Both the position numbers and the translations under genes were made by a program. The notes below the pieces were generated by a model, which made no database searches, was not told where the DNA came from, and saw only the letters and a program-made list of their open reading frames with translations. A stretch of 64,000 nucleotides of DNA from Spartobacteria bacterium (GTDB lineage Bacteria > Verrucomicrobiota > Verrucomicrobiia > Chthoniobacterales > UBA10450): contig PNAA01000024.1 in NCBI GenBank assembly GCA_003169975.1, positions 161,273 to 225,272 on the forward strand, read 5' to 3'. How positions within the stretch are numbered: position 1 is the first letter of the stretch; each line of letters opens with the position of its first letter. Of the stretch, positions 11,352 to 20,477 are shown one piece after another.

Positions 11352-12161
11352 ATGCAAACGCCAGAAGCGCTCGGGATCATCGCCGGCAGTGGCGTCTACC
11401 CGCTCCTCCTCGCGGACGCGGCCCGCGTTGCCGGGGTGAAGAAGATTATCGTCGCTGCCTTCAACGACGAAACCTCCGCCGACATTACCAACCGCGCCGA
11501 CGAGATCGAATGGCTGCGCGTCGGTCAGCTCGGCAGGTTGCTGAGTTTTTTTCGCGAAGCGAACGTCAGGCACGCCATCATGGCCGGTCAGATCGCGCCC
11601 GGGAACCTCTTCAGTTTGCGCCCCGACTTCAAAGCGATGTTCCTTCTCGCGCGCTTGAAGCAGCGCAACGCCGAATCGATCTTCGGCGCGATCGCCGACC
11701 AGCTCACGGAAATCAACGTCGAGCTGCTGCCGGCTACGACTTTTCTCGATCATCTCCTCGCGCCCGTCGGCCATATCGCCGGCCCGAAATTGAAAGAGCG
11801 CGAGGAAGAGGATGTCAGCTTCGGCTTTGGCATCGCGAAGCAACTCAGCGCGCTCGATGTTGGACAGACGATTGTGGTGAAAAACGGGACGGTCCTCGCC
11901 GTCGAGGCCTTCGAAGGAACGAACGAAGCGATTCGGCGCGGCGGTTTGTTAGGAAAAAAAAACGCCATCGTAATCAAGGTGAAGAAACCCGGGCAGGACA
12001 TGCGCTTCGACGTGCCGGTCATCGGCACGGAGACGTTGCGCGTGACGGCGGAAGCAAAGGTCAGCGTGATCGCGGTCGAGGCCGGCCACACGCTGCTCCT
12101 CGAGAAAGCCGCGCTCATCGATCTCGCGGAGCGCTCGAAGATTTCATTGATCGGTCGTTAG
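11352..12161 (+). CDS. lpxI: UDP-2,3-diacylglucosamine pyrophosphatase LpxI
   Basis: 269 aa, family DUF1009/LpxI. Landmarks are the N-terminal LGIIAGSGVYPLLLA, the central MAGQIAPGNLF and the C-terminal block TIVVKNGTVLAVEAFEGTNEAIRRGG with DMRFDVPVIGTETL. The enzyme hydrolyses UDP-2,3-diacylglucosamine to lipid X in lipid A synthesis, replacing LpxH. Its presence supports an outer membrane with lipid A. The stop codon TAG lies inside a reverse copy of the window octamer (12155-12162). Confidence 0.92.
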   Translation: MQTPEALGIIAGSGVYPLLLADAARVAGVKKIIVAAFNDETSADITNRADEIEWLRVGQLGRLLSFFREANVRHAIMAGQIAPGNLFSLRPDFKAMFLLARLKQRNAESIFGAIADQLTEINVELLPATTFLDHLLAPVGHIAGPKLKEREEEDVSFGFGIAKQLSALDVGQTIVVKNGTVLAVEAFEGTNEAIRRGGLLGKKNAIVIKVKKPGQDMRFDVPVIGTETLRVTAEAKVSVIAVEAGHTLLLEKAALIDLAERSKISLIGR

Positions 12162-12237
12162 GCCGCGGCCGGCCTGGCGTTTGCAACTTCCTCGTTGCAA
12201 ATCGGCACCGGCCACCCGAAAATCGGGGTTCTCCCGC

Positions 12238-12310
12238 GGGGTCTTAGCTCAGTTGGTAGAGCGCCTCAATGGCATTGAGGAGGTCAGGGGTTCGAACCCC
12301 CTAGGCTCCA
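12238..12310 (+). tRNA. tRNA-Ala, anticodon GGC
   Basis: A complete cloverleaf can be folded by eye: acceptor GGGGTCT/AGGCTCC (two G-U pairs), D arm GCTC-AGTTGGTA-GAGC, anticodon stem CCTCA/TGAGG with loop ATGGCAT (anticodon GGC), and T arm AGGGG-TTCGAAC-CCCCT. The discriminator base is A at 12310 and CCA is not encoded. No integrase or attachment-site duplication is visible beside it. Confidence 0.95.
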
Positions 12311-12324
12311 TTTCCTCGGAACGC

Positions 12325-13361
12325 CGGCAGCTTGCCGAAAAGGAATTGGAACGGAACCGGACTCCGTTCGGCCCACGCGTTTTCGTCGTGTTTCGCTTTG
12401 GGGAAGGCGAGTTAAAGCAACTCCGAGCCGGGGCGATATCCCTTCCAGATCAAACGGTCCCGCATGCTGCGGGTGGCTTCGTAGTTGTCTCCGGGCCAGC
12501 CGCTATCCAGATAAATCTTGATCGTTCTCTTCTTCTCCTCCATCCCGCGATCGAGCAGATTATCGCAGAAGGTGAACGTGCTCGAAAGGCACGCGACCTT
12601 GCCGAAGACCTCCGGCCACTGCCACCCGAGATAAAAGGAAACGACGCCGCCGAGGGATGATCCCATCACCGCCGCATTTTCGGGGCCGGAGTGGGTTCGG
12701 TATTTCGAATCGATCAGCGGCTTGAGCGTCTCGACCAGGAAGCGTCCGTACTCCTCGTAACCGGGCTGGGTGTATTCACGCATGCGTTCGTTAGGGTAAA
12801 TTCCAACCACGATCGCTTCTTCGATGCGTTCATTCGATCGAGCACATCCAGGACCTCATCCGCCTTCCACGCGTTGCCGAGGAAGGCTTCTTCCTTGAAG
12901 AAAAGGTTTTGCCCGTCGTGCCTGTAGAGCACCGGATATTTCTTGAGCGTGTTTTCGCGGTAGCCCGGCGGCAGAAAGACGCGAAAGCGTCGCTCGACGC
13001 CAGCCTCGCTCCGCAGCGGCGGCATCAACTCGCAAACGCTGCAATGCGTGTCTTCGGAAAAGTAGGGATAGACCTCTAACGGCGCGCCCGAAGTCGTGAC
13101 CGCCAGGAGATTTTCCCCGCGCGACCATTGCGCGATCCCGTCGCGCAGCAGAATCGGCTTGAAATAAAAGTAGGGTCGCGTCGTTTCGACCAAGAACTCG
13201 GAAACGCAACCCTCTCGCTCAACCGATCGGGCCTCGACATCGTTTTCCCAATCCTGCTCGGTGCGCAGCACGATCCTCCCATTCCCGGTCGGATAGGCGA
13301 CGCGAATGATCTGCCGGTGAATTGGGTGCACCATCGTTAGTCGGGGCAACCCCGGAATCAT
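12325..13361 (-). pseudogene. Alpha/beta-hydrolase esterase with frameshift and in-frame stop
   Basis: The product resembles enterochelin-esterase-like (YieL-type) hydrolases. The N-terminal part, from the ATG at 13361, carries RFRVFLPPGYREN, YPVLYRHDGQNLF and the start of the catalytic domain. Near 12815-12825 the frame shifts by one base. The other frame continues with VVGIYPNERMREY and the nucleophile elbow GSSLGG. A TAA at about 12412 then interrupts. Beyond it the frame still encodes LAFPKAKHDENAWAER and PFQFLF, which carries the expected catalytic His. Two lesions make it a pseudogene. Its start overlaps the stop of the upstream MFS gene (TAATG), so it was once part of that operon. Confidence 0.8.
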
Positions 13362-14578
13362 TACACTGGCACCGGCACATCGGGTCCGGCAGTGCGCCGT
13401 AGCGTAATGAGATAATAGATGGTGCCGAGCGCTCCGAGAGCGGTCGCGGTGGCGAAGTTGACGCCGGGTCCGAGTTTCCAGAGCAGCGCGCCGAAGAGCG
13501 CCCCGGTACTGACGAGAAGATCGCGCACCAGATAATACGTGCCGATCACTTGCCCGCGCCGTTGCGGATCGCTATAGCCGATGATGAGCGCCTTGCGCGA
13601 GGTGTCGCCAAATTCCTTCAGCCCGCGAATCGCGAAGGCCAGCGCCAGCATGGCGAAGCTCCCCGACAACCAGAGCGCGACCGGGAAAAGCGTAAACATG
13701 ATGAAGGTGACAAAGACGAACGGTTCGCGGCCATATTTATCCGCAAAATGCGACGCCGGGATGATGCATAACGTCGCCGCGAGCATCTCGATCGTGATCA
13801 GGAGACCGACCTGCTTCGCATCCGTGCCAACATAGTCCATCGCGTAGATCACCACCCAGGCGAAAGGGATCCGTTCGCAAAAGCGGATGAGAATGTCGCT
13901 CAGCAGCAGGCGACGCAGCGGCGCGTTGAAACTCGTTAGGCTGCGCCAGAACGTCCAGCGCTCCCGGCCTGCCGTGGCGGTCGCCGGTGCCTCGGTGCGC
14001 AGTTGTCGTTGCACGCCGATCGTGGCCGCCGAGACGACGATCGAAACGAACAGCCCGATCCGCACCCCGTTGATCATGCCGAAGCGATCGATCAGCACGC
14101 CGCCGAGAAAGGGAGCGATCATGATCGGCAGTCGCTTGATCACCGACTGCATCCCGATTCCCATCGAGTGGCGATTCGCGTCGAGTGTTTCGGCGATGAG
14201 AGAGAACGTTGCCGGGAGCGAAAAGCAGGTCCACGAAAGGAAGAGGAACATTGCGCAAATCACGGCGCCCCAGTGCGGCACGAGGAGCACCAGTGCGTAA
14301 CCGGCAATCGAGAGGACGTTGAAGGCGATGAAGGCACGTCGAAATCCCCAGCGATCCACCACCAGACCGCCGGGATAGGCGTAAATCGCCCCGAGCAAGG
14401 TGCGGATCGCATCGAAAGTGCCGATGATGAAAACCGTCGCGCCGAGTGCCTGGAGATATTTCGGGATGAAGCGCATCCACAACTCCTCCCCGGCGCCGAT
14501 CGCGAAGATGGCGATGAGCAGGATGACGAGGTTGCGCCGCAGCCCGAAAAATTCCGCGAGCGAGCGCCGGGTCTTCAT
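13361..14578 (-). CDS. Major facilitator superfamily transporter
   Basis: 405 aa from the ATG at 14578, with about 12 hydrophobic segments. MFS loop motifs are visible as VVDRWGFRRAF between helices 2 and 3 and ADKYGREPF in the second half. The substrate is unknown. The gene begins 16 nt after the ChrB-like gene and overlaps the broken esterase downstream. ChrB-domain and MFS genes are often neighbours in chromate or other oxyanion resistance clusters, so export of a toxic anion is possible, but that is inference from context. Confidence 0.85.
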   Translation of the reverse strand: MKTRRSLAEFFGLRRNLVILLIAIFAIGAGEELWMRFIPKYLQALGATVFIIGTFDAIRTLLGAIYAYPGGLVVDRWGFRRAFIAFNVLSIAGYALVLLVPHWGAVICAMFLFLSWTCFSLPATFSLIAETLDANRHSMGIGMQSVIKRLPIMIAPFLGGVLIDRFGMINGVRIGLFVSIVVSAATIGVQRQLRTEAPATATAGRERWTFWRSLTSFNAPLRRLLLSDILIRFCERIPFAWVVIYAMDYVGTDAKQVGLLITIEMLAATLCIIPASHFADKYGREPFVFVTFIMFTLFPVALWLSGSFAMLALAFAIRGLKEFGDTSRKALIIGYSDPQRRGQVIGTYYLVRDLLVSTGALFGALLWKLGPGVNFATATALGALGTIYYLITLRRTAGPDVPVPV

Positions 14579-14594
14579 CAGCAGGACCGGTCGA

Positions 14595-15014
14595 TCAACG
14601 AACCCGACGTTGGCACTCGGCGTAGAGCGCATCGTAAACGACGAACTCGCGCGCGAGGATTTCGTGATCGCCCAGGCCGAGCGCGCTGAAACCATGCGCT
14701 ACCCAGCGCAGACCCTCGCCGGCAGGATGGGGGTTGGAGGGATGCGAGTCGGCGGCGCGCACAATCTCGGCCAGGAGGCGGAGCGCAGGATCGGTGAGAT
14801 CGTACTTCTTCAGGATGGCGTCGAAAGAAACGTCCTCGCCGTGATGACCGAGTTCGCAATTCGGCACGTCGTACACCGTCCCATCCTTTACCCGCGCCCA
14901 ATCAGTTTCGGGCGGCAGAAAGACGAACTCCGCGTCGGGATCGACAAACTTCCTGATCAACCACGGGCAGGCCACCCGGTCGACTTTGACACCGCTGCGA
15001 GTGATCCATTTCAT
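14595..15014 (-). CDS. ChrB C-terminal-domain protein
   Basis: 139 aa from the ATG at 15014 (MKWITRSGVKVDRVACPWLIRKFVDPDAEF). This matches the ChrB C-terminal domain, including the conserved R-x-x-C-P-W-L-I-R motif and the later CELGHHGEDVSFDA block with candidate metal-binding Cys and His residues. Full ChrB regulators of chromate resistance carry an extra N-terminal domain, which is absent here. It is the first gene of a three-gene minus-strand unit with the MFS transporter and the esterase pseudogene. Confidence 0.82.
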   Translation of the reverse strand: MKWITRSGVKVDRVACPWLIRKFVDPDAEFVFLPPETDWARVKDGTVYDVPNCELGHHGEDVSFDAILKKYDLTDPALRLLAEIVRAADSHPSNPHPAGEGLRWVAHGFSALGLGDHEILAREFVVYDALYAECQRRVR

Positions 15015-15084
15015 GCCCGGACCTTTCTCCAACTTGCCGCATAAATCCAAGCGGCGTGCATCTCAGGCAGGCGTGATGCCGGTT

Positions 15085-16677
15085 TTATTTCCGGCCCTTC
15101 GGCGGGGCTGCTGATGGCTCTTTCGGAAGGCGTCCGCCGTTTCCCTGCACCAGATAGGTCGTCTTGCCGACGGTCGTTAGGCGAAGCGTCTGATGCCAGA
15201 TGGAATCGCCGAGATCACAGTGGGCTTCGAGTTCTTCCGTCGCCGCGGCGGGCCTGGCTTTCGTGTCGCGCATGGCCTCCTGCAGGACCCGCCCATCCAT
15301 CGGGCGCGCTGTTTTCAACCGAAGAACGCGAAGAATCGTCGGTGCGACGTCGATGTTCCCGCTCGGAATTTCATCCGTCCAGCCGCGGCGAAAATCCGGG
15401 CCGCTGGCAATCAAGGTGTTGTTCATGTCATAGGGACTCAGGGAGCTGTGGCTGCCCTGGCCGACGTTCTTACCGATGTCGGAGGCGATTTGTCCGGCCG
15501 TTCCGAATTCGTTAGGCTGCTCCTTCCAGCGGCATGCGACGAGCACGTCGGGCGCGGTGGGTGCGTCCAATTGCGCCTGGGTGAGGGTAAAAGTCCCCTC
15601 GCGCGCGCGGCGGGTCAGGATCACGCCGGCGAAGTCGGAGCGCTGCAAAAAATCGATCAACCGGCTGATGACCGTCGCGTCGTGGTTGTCGACATGAAAC
15701 TCGACGCTCCCGCCGATGGTCACGACGAGGATTTGTCCGGCGTGCGGTTTGTCCGAAAACTCGCGGTCCGCGTCGAAGCCCGCCGCGCGCAACCGCGCCG
15801 CCACATCGACCACGAGATCGACAGTCGAAAATCCATGGTCGGAGACGACAAGGACATCCGTGGTCGTTAGGGCATTTTTGGCTTTCAGCGCGGCGAGTAC
15901 CCGGGCGAGGTTGTCGTCGCTGCTCTTGATCGCGGCGAGCGAAGTCGGCGAGCCGGGAGCCGTCTCATGCTGCGAAAGATCGGGTTCGCTCAACCAGAGA
16001 AGGGAAAACTTTGGTATTTTCTCTTTCCAAAGCACGTCCGTCAGCGCCCGGGTCGTCCAGGCATCTTCGCTGTCGTTAGGGAAACCCGCACGGATCGGGC
16101 AGGGTCCGATGGCCGCCGTGATCGCGGCCGCCGCGTTCGCCGGCAGGACCTTGCCGCGATAAACGACGACTGATTTTTTCGCGGCGTCCGATTGACGGTT
16201 GCGGCTGCGATCGGCAAGTTGCGCGACCGGCTTCGACCCGGCGATGACCGTGCGGTAGCCGGCCTTTTGGACGATCTCGGCGACTGTCGGCACAGCGATG
16301 AATTTCTTGCTGATCCGCGCATCAGGGGCGTCGAGCGCGGCAAAATCGGAGGTGTCAAACGGCTTGCGCGGATCGATTTCCGGTCGGAATTCCTCGTTCG
16401 CGACGATGCCGTTATGGGCTGGCTCCGCGCCGGTCGCGAGGACCGCGCCATTCACGTTGGTCGAGCTGGGAAAGGCGGGATGATTGTTTTTGAAAAAAAC
16501 GCCGGAGCGAGCCAGCGCGGCAAGAGTCGGGGTGTTCTGGTCGTTCACGAAATCCGGTCGCATTCCATCCCACACCACCACAACCACATGCTTGTCTCTT
16601 CCGCGCTCTTCGGCGGTGGATAGACGTGCTGCAATGACGAGAAAGAGCGCCGCGGCGACGAATGACCGGTGATTCAT
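15085..16677 (-). CDS. Secreted alkaline-phosphatase-superfamily phosphodiesterase
   Basis: 530 aa with an N-terminal signal peptide (MNHRSFVAAALFLVIAARLSTA). The type I phosphodiesterase/nucleotide pyrophosphatase fold is shown by VVVVWDGMRPDFV (first metal Asp), NNHPAFPSSTNVNGAVLATG (nucleophile region), a Ser/Glu-rich LLWLSEPDLSQHE block and VVSDHGFS near the C-terminus. It should hydrolyse phosphate mono- or diesters in the periplasm. It contains four copies of the CCTAACGA octamer in sense orientation. It is divergent from rnpA. Confidence 0.88.
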   Translation of the reverse strand: MNHRSFVAAALFLVIAARLSTAEERGRDKHVVVVVWDGMRPDFVNDQNTPTLAALARSGVFFKNNHPAFPSSTNVNGAVLATGAEPAHNGIVANEEFRPEIDPRKPFDTSDFAALDAPDARISKKFIAVPTVAEIVQKAGYRTVIAGSKPVAQLADRSRNRQSDAAKKSVVVYRGKVLPANAAAAITAAIGPCPIRAGFPNDSEDAWTTRALTDVLWKEKIPKFSLLWLSEPDLSQHETAPGSPTSLAAIKSSDDNLARVLAALKAKNALTTTDVLVVSDHGFSTVDLVVDVAARLRAAGFDADREFSDKPHAGQILVVTIGGSVEFHVDNHDATVISRLIDFLQRSDFAGVILTRRAREGTFTLTQAQLDAPTAPDVLVACRWKEQPNEFGTAGQIASDIGKNVGQGSHSSLSPYDMNNTLIASGPDFRRGWTDEIPSGNIDVAPTILRVLRLKTARPMDGRVLQEAMRDTKARPAAATEELEAHCDLGDSIWHQTLRLTTVGKTTYLVQGNGGRLPKEPSAAPPKGRK

Positions 16678-16757
16678 CGAGCGGAAGTTGGCACGGCGTC
16701 CGCCGGAATACGAGTCGCATTCGTGTGACTTTTGCGGTGTGTTAAGCTAGCCGCGCG

Positions 16758-17135
16758 ATGGACGAAGCGACCCCAAAACCTCCCCACTGCCGATTGCCCG
16801 CGTCGCGCCGGCTGAAGCTGAGTCGCGAGTTCGGCCGGGTGCGAATCGAGGGCCGCACGGTGCGGGGCGGGCTCCTCATGCTCGGCCTGCTGCAGCCGGA
16901 AGGGGAAGGCGCGTTCCGGGTGGGTTTTATTACTTCACGAAGGGTCGGTGGAGCGGTCGTCCGGAATCGGGTGCGGCGTCGGCTGCGGGAGATTGTGCGG
17001 CGTCATCAATCCGCTCTCACGAGCGGGCTATGGCTCGTCGTGATTGCGCGGCCGGCCGCGGCCCGCGCCAGCTCGGCGGCGCTGGAAGATGAGTGGTTGC
17101 GTCTCACAAAGCGCGCTTCTATCCTACGCCCCTGA
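16758..17135 (+). CDS. rnpA: Ribonuclease P protein component
   Basis: 125 aa. The conserved RNA-binding helix reads [20 protein letters not shown], preceded by [13 protein letters not shown]. It assists the catalytic RNA in tRNA 5' maturation. The usual upstream neighbour rpmH (ribosomal protein L34) is absent: only 80 nt separate rnpA from the divergent phosphodiesterase. yidD, yidC and khpB follow in the normal order. Confidence 0.93.
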   Translation: MDEATPKPPHCRLPASRRLKLSREFGRVRIEGRTVRGGLLMLGLLQPEGEGAFRVGFITSRRVGGAVVRNRVRRRLREIVRRHQSALTSGLWLVVIARPAAARASSAALEDEWLRLTKRASILRP

Positions 17136-17137
17136 CG

Positions 17138-17458
17138 ATGGTGCTGCTCGTTCGTTTCCTCATCCGCGCCTACCAATGGACCCTTTCGCCACTCCTCTCG
17201 TGGCTCGGCGGACCGTCCACTGGTTGCCGCTTTCATCCGACCTGCTCCGCCTATTTTCTCGAGGCGGTGGAACGCCACGGCCCGCTGCGCGGGAGCTGGC
17301 TCGGGCTGAAGCGGCTCGCGCGTTGCCACCCATGGGGCGGGCAGGGGGAGGATTGGGTGCCGGAGCAATGTGGGAGGGGCCTTGGCGCCCCGATCATCGC
17401 CGCACAAAGGCGGCTCCCACATTCGGGTCGGCAGGCGCACGGTTTGGCCTGTGAATAA
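17138..17458 (+). CDS. yidD: Membrane protein insertion efficiency factor YidD, repeat-extended C-terminus
   Basis: 106 aa from the ATG at 17138, 2 nt after rnpA. The YidD core is clear: [14 protein letters not shown], then [38 protein letters not shown]. YidD proteins normally end soon after HPWGG-x-D-x-VP. Here the frame runs on for about 30 residues because a palindromic repeat (17367-17423) lies just after DWVPE and supplies new codons and a new stop. Confidence 0.9.
   Translation: MVLLVRFLIRAYQWTLSPLLSWLGGPSTGCRFHPTCSAYFLEAVERHGPLRGSWLGLKRLARCHPWGGQGEDWVPEQCGRGLGAPIIAAQRRLPHSGRQAHGLACE
17367..17423. repeat. Palindromic repeat at the 3' end of yidD
   Basis: Inverted arms AATGTGGGAG and CTCCCACATT enclose about 37 nt, which include GGGGCCTTGGCGCCCC and a GCCGC/GCGGC stem. 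It is a REPIN-like element of a family different from the others in this window. It overlaps the coding frame of yidD. Confidence 0.72.
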
Positions 17459-17475
17459 TCCCTCCCGATCAGTTT

Positions 17476-19212
17476 ATGGACAGACAAGCCTGGATTGCCA
17501 TTACGCTTTGCATCATCGGGCTGATCGCGTGGCAGGTTTACATGGTGCAGCATCCGGCGCCCGTCCCGGCGAAGATCGCCGCCTCGCCCAGTCCCTCGGC
17601 CACGCCAGCTCCTGCGCCGGCCGCCGCGGCGCCAAGCGCGACCGAATCCGTTCCGCCTAACGAATCGTCACCCACGCCGACTCCGCAGTCTTTCGTCGAG
17701 CAGACGACGAAGCTGCGCAATGCCGATCTCGAGCTGCTCCTGACGAATCGCGGCGGCGGCATCGCCGAGGCGGTCCTGCCGAAACACCGCGGCGAGAACG
17801 ACCAACCGGTAAAGTTAAACGCGCTCCGGCGAATGCCGATCGGCGCGATCGTCGAGAAACCCGCGGCGCCGATGCTCCAGGAATTCTCGATCGTGCCGGG
17901 GCAGGGGAGCGTCCAATTCGAGCGGGCGCTGCCGAATCACGTCATGCTACGCAAGAAGTTCAGCCTGCCCGCGCCGCCTAACGAGAAGGACGACTACATC
18001 GCGCAGATGGAAATTGATTTCCAAAACAACGGCACGGCCGCCTACTCCAATCCCGGTTATTTCATCGCCCTCGGCTCCGCTGCGCCGATCCACCACAACG
18101 ACCTGCCCAATTACACCCGCCTGACGTGGTGCATCGACGGCAAGACCAAATCGACCGATGTCAGCTGGTTCACCGCGCAGACTTATCCCTTCGTCGGGGT
18201 GGAGAAACGCGCGGCGCAGGAATTCTTCGACGAGAAGATCACCGGCGCGGAATGGCTCGGCGTGAGCAACCAGTTTTTCGTCACCCTCATCACCCCGCTC
18301 GGGACGAGGGCCACGGAGGCGTGGGCCCAGCGGTACGAGGCGCGGAAAAAAGATGACGGCCAGCCCGAGTACGGGATCGAAGGGGCGCTGGGCATGCCCG
18401 GATTCAAGGTGCAGCCGGGCCAGACCGCGATCTTGCAATTCCAGCTCTACGTCGGCCCGAAGCTTTACCATCGTCTCGCGCAACTGACGCACGACGAGGC
18501 CGAGATCATGGACTTCGGTCTCTGGAAATTGGTGAGCGAGGCGCTCCTCAACATGATGAACCTGTTGCACGGGCTCCTGGGCAACTACGCCGTCGCCATC
18601 CTCGTGCTGACCGCGATCATCAAGCTCGTCCTCTGGCCGCTCCAGACGAAAGCGAACAAATCGATGCGCCGCATGTCGGCCCTCTCGCCCAAGATGCAGG
18701 AGCTCAAGGAAAAGTACAAGGATGACCCGACGAAGATGAACGCCGAGGTCATGAAGATGTACAAGGATTACGGGATCAACCCAGTGAGCGGTTGCCTGCC
18801 GATGCTGATCCAAATCCCGATCTTCTTCGGCCTCTTCACCATGCTGCGGCAGGCGGTCGAGCTGCGCAACGCCAGTTTCCTCTGGGTGCACGACCTCTCG
18901 CAGCCGGATACAGTGGCGCACCTTCCGGGGCTCGGTTGGCCGATCAACATTCTGCCCTTGATCATGGCTGGGACCAGCTTCTGGATGACGCACATCACCC
19001 CGAAAAGCGGCGACGCCACGCAACAGCGCGTGATGATGTTCATGCCGCTGATCTTCGTCGTCTTTTGCTACAATTTTGCAGCCGCCCTCGCTTTGTATTA
19101 TACAACTCAGAACCTCTTCACGATTCTGCAGCTCTACCAGAACAGGAACCAGCCGCTGCCGAAACTGGAGAAAGTAAATCAGCCAGCGAAACGAAAAGGA
19201 AAAGGACGCTGA
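17476..19212 (+). CDS. yidC: Membrane protein insertase YidC
   Basis: 578 aa, Gram-negative type. It has an N-terminal membrane anchor (ITLCIIGLIAWQVYM), a Pro/Ala-rich linker, a large periplasmic beta domain, and the C-terminal five-helix insertase domain. That domain begins near LLHGLLGNYAVAILVLTAIIKLVLWPL and carries the typical NKSMRRMSALSPKMQELKEKYKDDP loop. It inserts membrane proteins with or without Sec, plausibly including the ATP synthase c subunit encoded nearby. Two copies of CCTAACGA encode P-N-E in the periplasmic domain. Confidence 0.96.
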   Translation: MDRQAWIAITLCIIGLIAWQVYMVQHPAPVPAKIAASPSPSATPAPAPAAAAPSATESVPPNESSPTPTPQSFVEQTTKLRNADLELLLTNRGGGIAEAVLPKHRGENDQPVKLNALRRMPIGAIVEKPAAPMLQEFSIVPGQGSVQFERALPNHVMLRKKFSLPAPPNEKDDYIAQMEIDFQNNGTAAYSNPGYFIALGSAAPIHHNDLPNYTRLTWCIDGKTKSTDVSWFTAQTYPFVGVEKRAAQEFFDEKITGAEWLGVSNQFFVTLITPLGTRATEAWAQRYEARKKDDGQPEYGIEGALGMPGFKVQPGQTAILQFQLYVGPKLYHRLAQLTHDEAEIMDFGLWKLVSEALLNMMNLLHGLLGNYAVAILVLTAIIKLVLWPLQTKANKSMRRMSALSPKMQELKEKYKDDPTKMNAEVMKMYKDYGINPVSGCLPMLIQIPIFFGLFTMLRQAVELRNASFLWVHDLSQPDTVAHLPGLGWPINILPLIMAGTSFWMTHITPKSGDATQQRVMMFMPLIFVVFCYNFAAALALYYTTQNLFTILQLYQNRNQPLPKLEKVNQPAKRKGKGR

Positions 19213-19703
19213 TGAGCACCGAAGCCGAATCCAAAGTGAATGCGAAGGAGCTGCTCGACACGATGCTCGGTTATCTCGGTTTCGTGGTGGAAATCGAGGA
19301 GACCAGGGGCGAGAGCGGCAATCCGACGCTGCAGATTTACACGGAGGAAGCGGACCGATTGATTGGCCGCGAGGGAGAAACGCTCGACGCGGTTCAATTT
19401 CTTCTCAACCGCGTGTTCCAGGCAAAAAATCCCGACGCGCCGAAGTGGGTCGTCGATTGCGAAATGTATCGCTCGATGCGCCAGGATAAAATCGTGCATC
19501 ACGTGCGCCAGCTCGCGGAGCGGGTCCGCCTTTCCGGACGGCCCCTCCAACTCGAGCCGATGAATTCCTACGAGCGGCGCATTGTCCACGAAGCCTTCAA
19601 GGACGATCCGGAGATTGGGACGTGGAGCCCGTCCGATTCGGCGCGGATCAAGCAGATCACGCTCATCCGACGCCCGGTTAAAAACGAGACGGCGGCGGAA
19701 TAG
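19212..19703 (+). CDS. khpB: KH/R3H RNA-binding protein KhpB (Jag)
   Basis: 163 aa, overlapping the last base of the yidC stop. The KH-type core has IGREGETLDAVQFLLNRV. The R3H box follows as LEPMNSYERRIVHEAF. The extra Jag-N domain found in many Firmicutes is absent. It is an RNA-binding regulator whose linkage to yidC is conserved across bacteria. Confidence 0.92.
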   Translation: MSTEAESKVNAKELLDTMLGYLGFVVEIEETRGESGNPTLQIYTEEADRLIGREGETLDAVQFLLNRVFQAKNPDAPKWVVDCEMYRSMRQDKIVHHVRQLAERVRLSGRPLQLEPMNSYERRIVHEAFKDDPEIGTWSPSDSARIKQITLIRRPVKNETAAE

Positions 19704-19749
19704 GCCGCGCTCCGGGCTGGATCCACGTCGACGATTTGCCCCTCGACGC

Positions 19750-19778
19750 AAAAGACGCGCAGCCGAAGCCGCGCGTCT
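19750..19778 (-). terminator. Intrinsic terminator after the fasciclin gene
   Basis: On the minus strand a 10-bp stem GACGCGCGGC/GCTGCGCGTC with a TTCG tetraloop is followed by TTTT. It lies 24 nt after the fasciclin stop and between converging khpB and fasciclin transcripts. Confidence 0.75.
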
Positions 19779-19801
19779 TCGCATCTAACCTTCGGACAAA
19801 A

Positions 19802-20296
19802 TTACTTCAGGTCCGGCGGCATGAGCACCGTGTCGATCACGTGGATCACGCCATTGGTCGCCGGGATGTCGGTCGTGATGACGTTCGCGTCGTTCACCAT
19901 CACTTTGCCGTCTTCCACCTTGATGTTGAGGTCGGAGCCTTCGGCGGTAGGGGCTTCCATCGTCTTCACGTCGGCGGCCATCACTTTGCCCTTCAGCACG
20001 TGGTAGGCGAGGATCTTGGCGAGCTTGCCCTTGTTCTCCGGTTTCAGGAGATCAGCGAGCGTGCCTTCCGGGAGCTTGGCGAAGGCTGCGTCGGTCGGGG
20101 CAAAGACCGTGAACGGGCCCTTATCCTCCTCGAGCATCTCTTTCTTGCCGCCGGCTTTGAGCGCCGCGGTCAGGGTGCTGAACATCTTCGTGCTCGCTGC
20201 CGTATCGTAGATGCTCTTTTCCTGGCTCATCTTGCCGGCGTAACTGTTGAACGTAAATGCACTGATTATGGCCAGTGCGACTGCTAGTTTTTTCAT
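19802..20296 (-). CDS. Secreted fasciclin-domain protein
   Basis: 164 aa. Signal peptide MKKLAVALAIISAFTFNSYA. A single FAS1 domain shows the H1 box (GPFTVFAPTDAAFAKLP), the YHVLKGKV segment and the terminal H2 box (NGVIHVIDTVLMP). It is an extracytoplasmic adhesion-type fold of unknown ligand. It is monocistronic with its own terminator. Confidence 0.9.
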   Translation of the reverse strand: MKKLAVALAIISAFTFNSYAGKMSQEKSIYDTAASTKMFSTLTAALKAGGKKEMLEEDKGPFTVFAPTDAAFAKLPEGTLADLLKPENKGKLAKILAYHVLKGKVMAADVKTMEAPTAEGSDLNIKVEDGKVMVNDANVITTDIPATNGVIHVIDTVLMPPDLK

Positions 20297-20477
20297 TTGG
20301 TTTCCTTGTTTGTATTTCTAAGACAACCCACGAATCCGCCGAGCGAATGAACGCGGTATTGTCGGTGGGTGATCCGCCGCATTCCTCCCGGCGAATGCAT
20401 CGATCGGCCGACACCAGCCGCGGCGATCGTTGCCGCGTCTTGAATCCGCCTCGGCGCGAGACGACAATCTTACTCCC

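Noticed and set aside
12238-13361. Genomic island inserted at tRNA-Ala
   Set aside because: No integrase and no repeat of the tRNA 3' end were found in the following sequence; the neighbouring genes look like ordinary chromosome.
16678-16757. rpmH (L34) ahead of rnpA
   Set aside because: Only 80 nt are available, with no open frame encoding the short basic L34 protein.
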